A stretch of DNA of 64,000 bases from Aeromonas sp. RU39B (lineage in GTDB: Bacteria; Pseudomonadota; Gammaproteobacteria; Enterobacterales; Aeromonadaceae), in assembly GCF_900156095.1 (NCBI RefSeq), contig NZ_FTMJ01000004.1, forward strand, positions 240,972 through 304,971. The letters run 5' to 3'. Positions 34,572-42,820 of this stretch are shown here, in pieces (the stretch's first letter is position 1; each line of letters starts with the position of its first letter). The notes below the pieces were generated by a model. That model was not told where the DNA came from and did not search any database. It saw only the letters and a program-made list of their open reading frames with translations. Both the position numbers and the translations under genes were made by a program.

Positions 34572-36719
34572 TCAGAACTCGCGGCTCAGGCTGAGGTAGA
34601 CCCGGCGGCGTTCACCGGGGAAGTCGCCGGTGCGCTCGAGGAAGCCGCTGACCGCATATTCCCGGTCGAACAGGTTCTTGACGTTCAGCTGCACTTCCCA
34701 CTGCTGCCAGCGGGTTTGCCAGGCGCTGTCAAACACAGTGTAAGGTTTGACGGTTTGACCGTCCTGGGTGAGCTGGTCGCTCACATAGTTCATGCCAAAC
34801 GAGAAGGCCGAGTTGATAAACGGCAGATCGTAACGGGTCCAGGCGCCCAACTGTTGGTGTGGGGCATTGGCAAAACGGTCACCAACTGCGCCGCTAAAGC
34901 CATCGTAAGCCTGCTTGATGCGGGTATCGTTGTAGGCGTACGAGAGGTTCATCACCCAACGCTCGGTCAAGTCGGCCATCAGGTCGGCTTCAAATCCTTC
35001 GCTGCGCACCTTGCCAAAGGCCACCATGCGGTCGCTGTCGTCCGGGTCGGTCTGCAGCACGTTTTTCTTGATGATGCGATAGGTCGCCAGGTTGAGGTTC
35101 ACCGCCTCATCCAGCCAGTAGGTGCGAATGCCGGCTTCCCACAACTGGCTCTGCTCCGGATCAAACGGGCCGCCATTGCTGCTGGCCTGATCGGCGGCAT
35201 CTTGCGGCACAAAGCCGGTGGACCATACCACATAAGGCCGCAGTTGCTGGCTCAGCTCATAGGTTGATCCCAAGCGTACCGAAGGGGCCGTGCCCTGATA
35301 TTCATCCTCGGTGCCCGAGACGCGGTTTTTCACCCGGTCACGGTAGCCATCGAGACGGGTGCCGCCGAGCAGATCCCAGCGGTCAGTCAGCGCCCACTGA
35401 TCCTGAATAAAGGTGCCGTAGCGCTCGGAGAGGGTATCGGTGGACTTGGAGAGGCTCAGCTTGTAGCTGCTGCTGTCGCTGCCATATTGCGGGTTGGTGA
35501 GGCTGAGCCCAGTGACGCCGCCGGCCTTGGTGGCGCGGTAATAGACGTAATCCTGGGTGTAGCGGTAGTAATCAGCCCCGGTCAGCACGGTGTGATCACC
35601 CAGCTGGGCGGTCAGATGGCCGGCAATGGTGGCACCTGTGTTGTCATAGGTCTGGGCGCGGAATTCGCGATCTACCCAGTCATTCACACCATCTCCGTCA
35701 GTATCTTTGAGCGCCGATGGCTCGTGATAGGCCTGGGTCTCTTCATTGCGATAGTAGCGGGTGGCGATTTCGCCGCTCAGCCAGTCGTTGAAGCTGTGGT
35801 TAAGGCGCAGCTGGTAAACATCGGCGATCAGCTGTTGAAAGTCGCTGGCCTCGTTGGCATTCCAGTCGATATCGGCCAGGAAGTTGCCATCATCATCGGT
35901 CGGAATACCGCGCAGGCGTGCACCACCAAGACGCTGCTTGATGCTTTGATACTGGGCTACCAGACGGGTGTCGTCGTCGAGCTGCCAGCCGTAGCCAAGA
36001 TCGAAAATGCGGTTACGAGTGTCGGTGTTGTTGCGCGACGGGTTCTCGTGGTCCTGATAAAAACCGAGGCGATAAGTGTGTACCCCGTCATCGTCGAGCG
36101 GGCCGCTCATATCGAGCTGGGTGCCGGCGAAGTCCTGATTGCCGCCAGTCACCTTGATACGGCGCTGGCTCTCTTGGGTCGGCTGCTTGGTGACGTAGTT
36201 GATAAGACCGCCCGGTTCGCCGGTACCAAACAGCGCGCTGGCCGGGCCTTTGAGTACCTGCACTTCTTCAATGTTGGCAAGCTGCGGAATGGCAAAGCCG
36301 GCAAACGGATCGCCACGCAGTCCGTCATAGCGGATCTCCTCCTGACGAAAACCGCGGAAGGTGACGTCGGAGTAGGAGTATTGGCTCACGCCGCTGATCG
36401 AGCGATACAGGTCGGTGACCTGACGGGCGGACTGATCCTCAATCAAGGTGTGATTGATGACCTGCACCGATTGCGGTGTGCGGGCAATCTCGGTGGGCGT
36501 GCCGGTGGCCAGCTCGCTCTCTTCCACCTTGTAGTGGGTTTGGGCGCGGCCGAGCACGGTCACAGTTTCATCCGGGGTAGTGGCTTCGGCGCCGCTGGTG
36601 CTGCTCTCTAGCGCAGTAGCAACGCCGGTGGCGAGTGTGGTGTCTGTCTCTGTCGTTGCCGCAAATGATGGCTGGACGAGTCCCAAAACCATCAAGCAAC
36701 CCATTGTTTTTAGTTTCAT
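34572..36719 (-). CDS. TonB-dependent siderophore receptor
   Basis: Outer-membrane receptor of about 715 residues. Signal peptide ends near SFA; a TonB box-like DETVTVLG follows; the plug (TPQSVQVINHTLI, VQVLKGPASALFGTGEPGGLINYVTKQP) spans about residues 60-190 and a 22-strand barrel ends in aromatic F (SLSREF). The family is the ferric-hydroxamate/pyoverdine type; no N-terminal signalling domain. One extracellular loop near residue 340 has DTDGDGVND, a calcium-binding-like pattern. It is divergent from the FecBCDE-like transporter, sharing Fur-like sites. The exact siderophore is unknown. Confidence 0.9.
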   Translation of the reverse strand: MKLKTMGCLMVLGLVQPSFAATTETDTTLATGVATALESSTSGAEATTPDETVTVLGRAQTHYKVEESELATGTPTEIARTPQSVQVINHTLIEDQSARQVTDLYRSISGVSQYSYSDVTFRGFRQEEIRYDGLRGDPFAGFAIPQLANIEEVQVLKGPASALFGTGEPGGLINYVTKQPTQESQRRIKVTGGNQDFAGTQLDMSGPLDDDGVHTYRLGFYQDHENPSRNNTDTRNRIFDLGYGWQLDDDTRLVAQYQSIKQRLGGARLRGIPTDDDGNFLADIDWNANEASDFQQLIADVYQLRLNHSFNDWLSGEIATRYYRNEETQAYHEPSALKDTDGDGVNDWVDREFRAQTYDNTGATIAGHLTAQLGDHTVLTGADYYRYTQDYVYYRATKAGGVTGLSLTNPQYGSDSSSYKLSLSKSTDTLSERYGTFIQDQWALTDRWDLLGGTRLDGYRDRVKNRVSGTEDEYQGTAPSVRLGSTYELSQQLRPYVVWSTGFVPQDAADQASSNGGPFDPEQSQLWEAGIRTYWLDEAVNLNLATYRIIKKNVLQTDPDDSDRMVAFGKVRSEGFEADLMADLTERWVMNLSYAYNDTRIKQAYDGFSGAVGDRFANAPHQQLGAWTRYDLPFINSAFSFGMNYVSDQLTQDGQTVKPYTVFDSAWQTRWQQWEVQLNVKNLFDREYAVSGFLERTGDFPGERRRVYLSLSREF

Positions 36720-36765
36720 TTTTGTAAAATCAGCGTGAGGAAAGTGGCGTAACTTAAATAAAACC

Positions 36766-36814
36766 AATTCTCATTACAACGACAAAAAAGATTAAACACT
36801 TTAAATTCTCATTT
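36766..36814. promoter_or_regulatory. Two Fur-like AATTCTCATT sites
   Basis: AATTCTCATTA at 36766 and AATTCTCATTT at 36804 match the half-site of Fur boxes of the type TGAGAAT-N-ATTCTCA. They sit between the divergent receptor and binding-protein genes, both iron-related. The opposite half-sites are degenerate. Confidence 0.5.
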
Positions 36815-36872
36815 TCAATCCATCTTTGGGTCTGTTAGTTTGCGGGGCCGTCAGGCCTATATGGAGGATGAG

Positions 36873-37763
36873 ATGAGACCATTGAAGTGGGTAGTGACCC
36901 TGTTTTGTCTGTTAAGTGCCAGTGTTGCCAATGCGCTGACTGTGGCAACGCCACAAGGGCCGTTTACGCTGGATCGGCCGGTGAAACGGGTTGTGGCCCT
37001 CGAGTTCTCCTTTGTCGATGCGCTGGCGGCGATCGGCGTTAGCCCGGTCGGGGTGGCCGATGATCTGGATCCCAACCGTCTGCTGCCGGCCGTGCGCGCC
37101 AAGATCTCACCCTGGCAATCGGTCGGGACGCGCTCCCAGCCAAGCCTTGAGGCGATTGCCGCTCTCAAACCCGATCTCATCATTGCCGATTGGGATCGAC
37201 ATCGCGCCATGGCCGATGCCCTTAACAAGATTGCGCCGACCCTGTTTCTGGCTTCTCGCCGGGTGGGGTATGAGCAGACGCTTCAGGCAGCGGAAACCAT
37301 CGCCGCCGTACTCGGTCAACGCGAGGCAATGAACCGCGAGCTGGCACGTCATCATAAGGTGATGAATGAAAAAGGTAAGCAACTGGCCAGCTGGCAAGGC
37401 CAGGTGCAATTTGCCGTGGCTCGTGAAAACGGCCTGTTTATCCATGCCCCTGATTCGTTCGCCGCTGGCGTGATTCAGGCACTGGGTCTGAAAGTGCCGC
37501 CGATGGCTGAGCGTGACAGCGAAGCGTCGCGTCAGGTAAGCCTCGAGCAGTTGCTGGCGCTCAACCCCGATTATCTGGTCATCGGGCGCTACAGCGAGCA
37601 GAGCACGCTCGACCGCTGGCAAAAAGATCCCATGTGGCGTTTGCTCAAAGCCGCCCAGCCCGGTCATCTGATTGACGTTGATGGCAACAACTGGGCGCGC
37701 AGCCGTGGCATTCTGGCCGCCGAGTCGATGGCCGATGATCTGATCCGGGCGCGGAGCCACTAA
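36873..37763 (+). CDS. fecB: FecB-like iron-chelate periplasmic binding protein
   Basis: 296-residue cluster A-type binding protein. Signal peptide (VTLFCLLSASVANA) and a strong match to E. coli FecB, including SFVDALAAIGVSPVGVADD, PWQSVGTRSQPSLEAIAALKP and NNWARSRGI. GGAGGATGAG precedes the ATG. It hands ferric citrate or a similar chelate to the two permeases that follow directly. The receptor upstream lacks the FecA signalling domain and no fecIR genes are seen, so the control differs from the E. coli fec system and the true ligand may not be citrate. Confidence 0.88.
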   Translation: MRPLKWVVTLFCLLSASVANALTVATPQGPFTLDRPVKRVVALEFSFVDALAAIGVSPVGVADDLDPNRLLPAVRAKISPWQSVGTRSQPSLEAIAALKPDLIIADWDRHRAMADALNKIAPTLFLASRRVGYEQTLQAAETIAAVLGQREAMNRELARHHKVMNEKGKQLASWQGQVQFAVARENGLFIHAPDSFAAGVIQALGLKVPPMAERDSEASRQVSLEQLLALNPDYLVIGRYSEQSTLDRWQKDPMWRLLKAAQPGHLIDVDGNNWARSRGILAAESMADDLIRARSH

Positions 37764-37764
37764 G

Positions 37765-38730
37765 GTGCGCTTGCTCTGGACCTTGCCGTTGTTGCTGCTG
37801 CTTGGGTGGGTATCGCTGTTTGCCCTCTCGCCGCTGGCGATTGCACCGCAAGATGCGCTAGCTGGTCTATGGCAACCCGAGTCGGGGGTAATTGGGCAGC
37901 AGTTGGTGCACGAGATCCGCTTGCCCCGTTTGCTCGGCGGCATGCTGGTGGGTGCCCAACTGGCGCTGGCCGGCGCCCTGATGCAGGGGATGACCCGCAA
38001 TCCGCTGGCATCCCCCGGTCTGCTTGGGGTGACGGCAGGGGCTGGGCTGGGGATGGCGCTGGTCTCGACCCTGCCACAAGGCTGGCTGCCGATGCCGCTA
38101 GCGGCAACCCTGGGCGGCGCTGCCAGCTGGGCGCTGGTAATGCTGCTTGGTCAAGGCTGGCGCGGCGCTGAATCGCAGGCCCGGCTGGTGCTGGCCGGGG
38201 TGGCTATCTCGGCCCTGTGTGTGGCGCTGACCCGCACCCTGGTGATCCTCGACGAGGAGCAGGCCAGCGCCGTGCTCGGTTGGCTGGCCGGCTCACTGGC
38301 ACAGATTGACTGGCCAGCCTTTGCTCGCTTGTGGCCCTTCGCGCTGCCTCTGTTGCTGCTGACCCTGCTACTTGGCCCCACCCTCAATCTGCTGGCACTC
38401 GGTGATGAAGGGGCGCAGAGTTTAGGATTGTCACCCGCTATATCGCGCCTTGTTATCAGTGTGCTGGTCTTGCTGTTGGTGGGATTCGCTGTCGCTACCT
38501 GTGGCACCTTGGGCTTTGTCGGTCTGCTGGTGCCCCATCTGTCGCGTGCGCTGGTGGGGCATGATTATCGGCGGGTATTGCCGCTGTGCATGGTGCTGGG
38601 CGCCGTGCTGGTCACTGCCGGTGATCTGCTGGGACGCGCCATGGTCTTTCCCACCGAGACTCCCGCCGGTGCTGTGCTGGCGCTCATCGGCGCCCCCTAT
38701 TTCATCTATCTGGTGCGTAGGCAGCCATGA
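37765..38730 (+). CDS. fecC: FecC-like iron-chelate permease
   Basis: 321-residue FecCD-family permease with about nine membrane helices. Motifs: LPRLLGGMLVGAQLALAGALMQGMTRNPLASPGLLG and GFVGLLVPHLSRALVGHD (the loop contacting the ATPase). The start is GTG one base after fecB, with GGAG 8 bases upstream. The stop overlaps the next gene by 4 bases. It forms a heterodimer with the next product. Confidence 0.9.
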   Translation: MRLLWTLPLLLLLGWVSLFALSPLAIAPQDALAGLWQPESGVIGQQLVHEIRLPRLLGGMLVGAQLALAGALMQGMTRNPLASPGLLGVTAGAGLGMALVSTLPQGWLPMPLAATLGGAASWALVMLLGQGWRGAESQARLVLAGVAISALCVALTRTLVILDEEQASAVLGWLAGSLAQIDWPAFARLWPFALPLLLLTLLLGPTLNLLALGDEGAQSLGLSPAISRLVISVLVLLLVGFAVATCGTLGFVGLLVPHLSRALVGHDYRRVLPLCMVLGAVLVTAGDLLGRAMVFPTETPAGAVLALIGAPYFIYLVRRQP

Positions 38731-39728
38731 GAGCGCTTCAGCTGATTCGTGATGCCGGCCCGGCGCGCACCTTTACCTTTCTGAGTTTGCTTTTGATGCT
38801 GGCGGCCTGGTATAGCCTGCGCAGTGGCACCAGCAGTTTTGACTGGCAAACCCTGTTGGCTGGGCTGCGCTCTGCCGACCCGGCGGCCCGTTTTACCCTC
38901 TGGGAGTATCGTTTGCCGCGCCTGCTGCTGGCGTTGCTGGTGGGGGCGCTGTTGGCAGGTGCCGGGGCGCTGGTGCAAGGGGTGATCCGTAATCCTCTGG
39001 CATCGCCCGATGTGCTTGGGATCAGCCACGGAGCCAGTTTGGCGGCCGTGCTGGCCTTGATGCTCTGGCCGGCGTTGCCAGCGAGTGCTCTGCCGCTCGT
39101 CGCGCTGCTGGGTGGTCTGCTGGCGGCACTGGCTTTGTGGTGGTTGTGCGGTGCCGGCGCAGCGCCGCTTAAATTGGCGCTGGGCGGGGTGGCCCTCTCG
39201 GCGCTGTATGCCAGTTGTATCGACTATCTGCTGCTTACCCGGCCGCAAGATGTCAATCAGGCGCTGTTGTGGCTGACCGGCAGTTTGTGGGGACGCAGTT
39301 GGTCATCCCTGTTGCACTTGTTGCCTTGGCTAATGCTGTTACCGCTGGCGCTGTGGCTCAGTCAATCGCTCAATCTGCTGGCGCTCGGTGACGAAGCAGC
39401 GGCCAGTCTTGGCATCGCGCCGGTGCGGGTGCGGCTGTTGGCTCTGGCTGTGGCCGTCGGCTGGAGCGCGGCGAGCGTAGCAACCTGCGGGCCACTCGGT
39501 TTTCTGGCGCTGGTGGCGCCGCATCTGGCGCGTCGGTTGGTGGGCGGCCGTCATCAGCTGTTGCTGCCGGCCGCCATGCTGATTGGTGCCTTGCTGCTGA
39601 CGCTGGCTGACCTTGCCGGTCGGGTGTTGGCGCCGCCATTAGAGCTGCCGGCCGGCATCATGACGGCACTGCTTGGTGCCCCCTATTTTCTCTATTTGCT
39701 TGCCAGAATGAGGTCCGTTTCATGCTGA
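38727..39728 (+). CDS. fecD: FecD-like iron-chelate permease
   Basis: 333-residue second permease subunit of the FecCD family: LPRLLLALLVGALLAGAGALVQGVIRNPLASPDVLG and the LGFLALVAPHLARRLVGGR coupling loop. Overlaps both neighbours (4 and 7 bases), so the three proteins are translationally coupled. Confidence 0.9.
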   Translation: MRALQLIRDAGPARTFTFLSLLLMLAAWYSLRSGTSSFDWQTLLAGLRSADPAARFTLWEYRLPRLLLALLVGALLAGAGALVQGVIRNPLASPDVLGISHGASLAAVLALMLWPALPASALPLVALLGGLLAALALWWLCGAGAAPLKLALGGVALSALYASCIDYLLLTRPQDVNQALLWLTGSLWGRSWSSLLHLLPWLMLLPLALWLSQSLNLLALGDEAAASLGIAPVRVRLLALAVAVGWSAASVATCGPLGFLALVAPHLARRLVGGRHQLLLPAAMLIGALLLTLADLAGRVLAPPLELPAGIMTALLGAPYFLYLLARMRSVSC

Positions 39729-40486
39729 CAGCCACTGCGCTCGAGGTGGGCTATGACGCCAACCCGGTGCTGCATAGCCTCAATCTTGCCGTGCCCCATG
39801 GCCGCTTCACTGCCCTGATTGGCCCCAATGGTTGCGGCAAGAGTACCTTGCTCAAGACACTGGCGCGGGTGCTCAAACCCGCCGCAGGAACGGTGTGCTG
39901 GCAAGGGCAATCGATCACGTCACTACCGGCGCGGCAATTGGCGCGCGAGCTGGCTCTGCTGCCACAAACCCAGCCGATACCAGAAGGGATCACGGTGCGC
40001 CAACTGGTGGGCTATGGCCGGGCGCCGCACGGTGGTTTTTGGGGGCGATTGACGGCGCGTGATCAGCAATTGGTGGCGGCGGCGCTCAAGCGGGTTGGGC
40101 TCGATGATCTGGCCGAGCGGCCGCTTGCTTCTCTGTCGGGCGGACAGCGGCAGCGAGCCTGGCTGGCGATGGTGTTGGCGCAAGATACCGCCTATCTGCT
40201 ACTCGATGAGCCGACCACCTATCTGGATATCAACCATCAGGTTGAACTGATGAACCTTCTCGGTGCGCTACGCGATGAGGGGCGAACCCTGGTGGCGGTG
40301 CTGCACGATCTTAATCAGGCCTGCCGCTATGCCGATCATCTGGTGGTGATGAAGGAGGGTCGGATCATGGCCGAAGGAGCGCCGGGCGAGGTGATGACGC
40401 GGGAGTTGCTGCGTGAGGTGTTTCATATCGACGCCCAGATTTTCCCCGATCCGCTGGCGGGAACGCCGATGATCATCGTCAAATAG
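39722..40486 (+). CDS. fecE: FecE-like iron-chelate ABC ATPase
   Basis: 254-residue ATPase powering the two permeases. Walker A GPNGCGKST near residue 37, Q-loop LPQTQPIPEG, signature LSGGQRQRAWLAM, Walker B YLLLDEPTTYLD and H-loop VLHDLNQA are all present. Last gene of the operon; the tRNA gene follows 111 bases later. Confidence 0.93.
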   Translation: MLTATALEVGYDANPVLHSLNLAVPHGRFTALIGPNGCGKSTLLKTLARVLKPAAGTVCWQGQSITSLPARQLARELALLPQTQPIPEGITVRQLVGYGRAPHGGFWGRLTARDQQLVAAALKRVGLDDLAERPLASLSGGQRQRAWLAMVLAQDTAYLLLDEPTTYLDINHQVELMNLLGALRDEGRTLVAVLHDLNQACRYADHLVVMKEGRIMAEGAPGEVMTRELLREVFHIDAQIFPDPLAGTPMIIVK

Positions 40487-40597
40487 CCGGTGTGCGCCGT
40501 AAAAAGGCGTCTGATGCTGAAAAATTGCCCACTTGCTTGATCTGGCAGGAAAAGTCGATTGCCTTTGGCCGCGAGTTTGGGTAAAACATAGCGCCAC

Positions 40598-40687
<90 letters not shown>

Positions 40688-40720
40688 CTTTGACTTCCGG
40701 CAACGTCCGGGAAAATCCAG

Positions 40721-40754
40721 AAACCCGCATGGCATAAGGCTTTGCGGGTTTTTT
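40721..40754 (+). terminator. Terminator after tRNA-Ser
   Basis: AAACCCGCA … TGCGGGTTTTTT hairpin, 33 bases after the tRNA. Confidence 0.85.
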
Positions 40755-40938
40755 GTTGTCCGATTAAATCCGCCAAGATCCGAGGGAAGCCACCGTTTTT
40801 TGGTACACGGGATGGTACATGTCCTGCGTACCCAAGACCGGTGTGAGCTGCCATGCTGCGGCATCTTCACCTCTTAGCCATCTGGCCAGCCCGAACGATA
40901 TGATTCCTCGGGCTGTCTGTTTCTTCTTGTCGATAGTA
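40755..40938. other. Possible integration scar downstream of tRNA-Ser
   Basis: Non-coding stretch with two GGTACA motifs 12 bases apart (40802, 40814) and a CCGGCAACGTCCGG-type repeat just after the tRNA. Similar motifs often border integrases that use tRNA-Ser genes, but no integrase or second attachment copy is seen. Confidence 0.25.
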
Positions 40939-41853
40939 TCAATCCTGAGCTGATTCGGCTGACTCGTTCTCTTCATCATCAAGCAACGCAATAAAGGCGC
41001 GCATGGCCGGTGTGACGCTGTGCTTGCGGGTGATAAACAGGGTGTGGCCGGCGTCGACCTCAGCCAGTGGTTGCCACGAGAGGTTAAATAACCGGCTGGC
41101 CGAGCGGGCCGTGCCGGCGCTGACGATAGCGCAGCCCAGTTCATGGCGCACGGCGCTGACCAGATGAAACAGTGAATCGGTCTCGAGCACCACCCGAAAG
41201 GTGAGCTGCTCTTGCGTGGCTGCCTGGTCGAGATATTGGCGAAACTGCATGTTGCGACTGAGCAGCAGCAAGGGGCGGGTTGCCAGCTCGGCCAGCGTCA
41301 CGCTGCCGGTGGGCTTTTCACCGTGATGGAGAGGGTTGCAAAGCAGCGCCATCTGGTTGCGGCTGCGCCCGTGGGTGTCAAACAGCCGCTGGTTTAGTCC
41401 CGAGAGGTGTTCATCAAAACCGAGACCAATATCGGTCTGGTGCAGGTTGAGCTGGCCGAGCAGGGTTTCGTGACTCATCACCGACAAGGAGAGTGTCACG
41501 GCCGGATAGCGCTCGTTGAAGCGCTTGAGCAGCGGCATGATATCCACATGGGATTGCGGCACGATACCGATACGCAGCTCTCCGGTCAGTTCGCCGCTAA
41601 AGCGGCTCAACGCCTGCCTAAGCCCTTCTTGCTCCTGCAATATTCGCTCTGCATGCTCAAGCACGATGCGCCCGGCATCGGTCAGCGCCACAAACTGGCT
41701 GGTGCGCACCACCAATTCGGTCCCCAGGCTCTTTTCCAGCGCGGTAATACTGGCCGACAAGGTGGGCTGAGTGATGTGGCAGGCCTTGGCCGCTTTGGCG
41801 AAGTGGCGCTGGCGGGCCAGCTCATGGAAGTAGCGCAGTTGCTTGATATTCAT
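40939..41853 (-). CDS. LysR family transcriptional regulator
   Basis: 304-residue regulator with the helix-turn-helix at residues 5-60 (FAKAAKACHITQPTLSASITALE) and a full effector-binding domain. It resembles the group adjacent to fdhD/YdeP-like genes and is divergent from fdhD, about 190 bases away, so it probably controls the molybdoenzyme operon. The signal is unknown. Confidence 0.88.
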   Translation of the reverse strand: MNIKQLRYFHELARQRHFAKAAKACHITQPTLSASITALEKSLGTELVVRTSQFVALTDAGRIVLEHAERILQEQEGLRQALSRFSGELTGELRIGIVPQSHVDIMPLLKRFNERYPAVTLSLSVMSHETLLGQLNLHQTDIGLGFDEHLSGLNQRLFDTHGRSRNQMALLCNPLHHGEKPTGSVTLAELATRPLLLLSRNMQFRQYLDQAATQEQLTFRVVLETDSLFHLVSAVRHELGCAIVSAGTARSASRLFNLSWQPLAEVDAGHTLFITRKHSVTPAMRAFIALLDDEENESAESAQD

Positions 41854-42040
41854 GGCGTTGTGCCATCAGAGTGGATTGACCGGCCTAAAGCTATTCAATT
41901 GAAATGCGATGGTCAATAGAGAAGTTCTATCAGGATATAGAATTGTTTCATTGGTTTTACATTTTTGATCTCACTAAACTTGGATTCAATCTGCATTTTA
42001 TGGCCGCCCTCTTATGTCACAACATCGCGCAGGATCATCC

Positions 42041-42820
42041 ATGTCATGTGATGTCTCCACGACCTTATCCCATTTGGTGGAAGAGGTTGCGCTGGCTATC
42101 ACCATCAATGGCATCAACCATGCGGTGATGATGGCCACTCCGGATGATCTCGACGATTTTGCCGTCGGCTTTCTGTTTGGCGAAGGCGTCATCACACACA
42201 ACCACGATGTGCATGATATCGAGATCTCTGCTGGTGAAGAGGGATGGATCATGAATGTCACGGTGGCCAATCGCTGTCTGGCCACGTTAAACCAGCGGCA
42301 ACGTCGTCTGGCTGGCGCCACCGGTTGCGGCATCTGCGGCGTGACGGCTCTTGAGCATGCCCTGCCTGCGCTGCCGTTGTTAGCCGGTGCCGAGCCATTG
42401 CCGCTGGCGATGCTGACGGGACTGCGCGAGCAAGTGTCTGCCTGGCAGATTAAAGGCCAACAGAGCGGCGCCCTGCATGCGGCACTTTGCCTCGATGAGC
42501 AGGGAGCGATTGTCGCCTGCCGTGAAGACATTGGCCGCCATAACGCCCTCGACAAACTGATCGGTATGCAGCTGCGTGCCGGTCAACACTGCCCGACGCT
42601 GCTGGTCACCAGCCGTCTTGGCAGTGAACTGGTACAAAAAGCGGTGCGCTTTGGTGCCCGCCATCTCATCAGTCTGGCGGCGCCAAGCCAGCTGGCGGTG
42701 AAGATGGCGCTGGCGCATCACCTCAATCTTGTTCATATCCCACGCTGTGATACGCCGGTGCATTACGCTCGCCTTGCTGGCCCGGTGTTGACTGGAGAAT
42801 CCTATGTCCACTCGCATTGA
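42041..42820 (+). CDS. fdhD: FdhD family sulfurtransferase for molybdenum cofactor
   Basis: 259 residues. FdhD passes sulfur to the molybdenum cofactor and is needed for active formate dehydrogenase-type enzymes. The required cysteine pair lies in TGCGICGV near residue 97; DLDDFAVGFLFGEG and CREDIGRHNALDK are the other conserved blocks. ATG 42041 has AGGAT upstream; an in-frame ATG at 42014 gives a slightly longer N-terminus. It overlaps the oxidoreductase gene by 17 bases, so this FdhD is likely dedicated to that enzyme. Confidence 0.92.
   Translation: MSCDVSTTLSHLVEEVALAITINGINHAVMMATPDDLDDFAVGFLFGEGVITHNHDVHDIEISAGEEGWIMNVTVANRCLATLNQRQRRLAGATGCGICGVTALEHALPALPLLAGAEPLPLAMLTGLREQVSAWQIKGQQSGALHAALCLDEQGAIVACREDIGRHNALDKLIGMQLRAGQHCPTLLVTSRLGSELVQKAVRFGARHLISLAAPSQLAVKMALAHHLNLVHIPRCDTPVHYARLAGPVLTGESYVHSH

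Noticed and set aside
40764..41144. 126-codon minus-strand frame near the tRNA
   Set aside because: It overlaps the LysR gene in another frame and the non-coding tRNA flank; no ribosome site.
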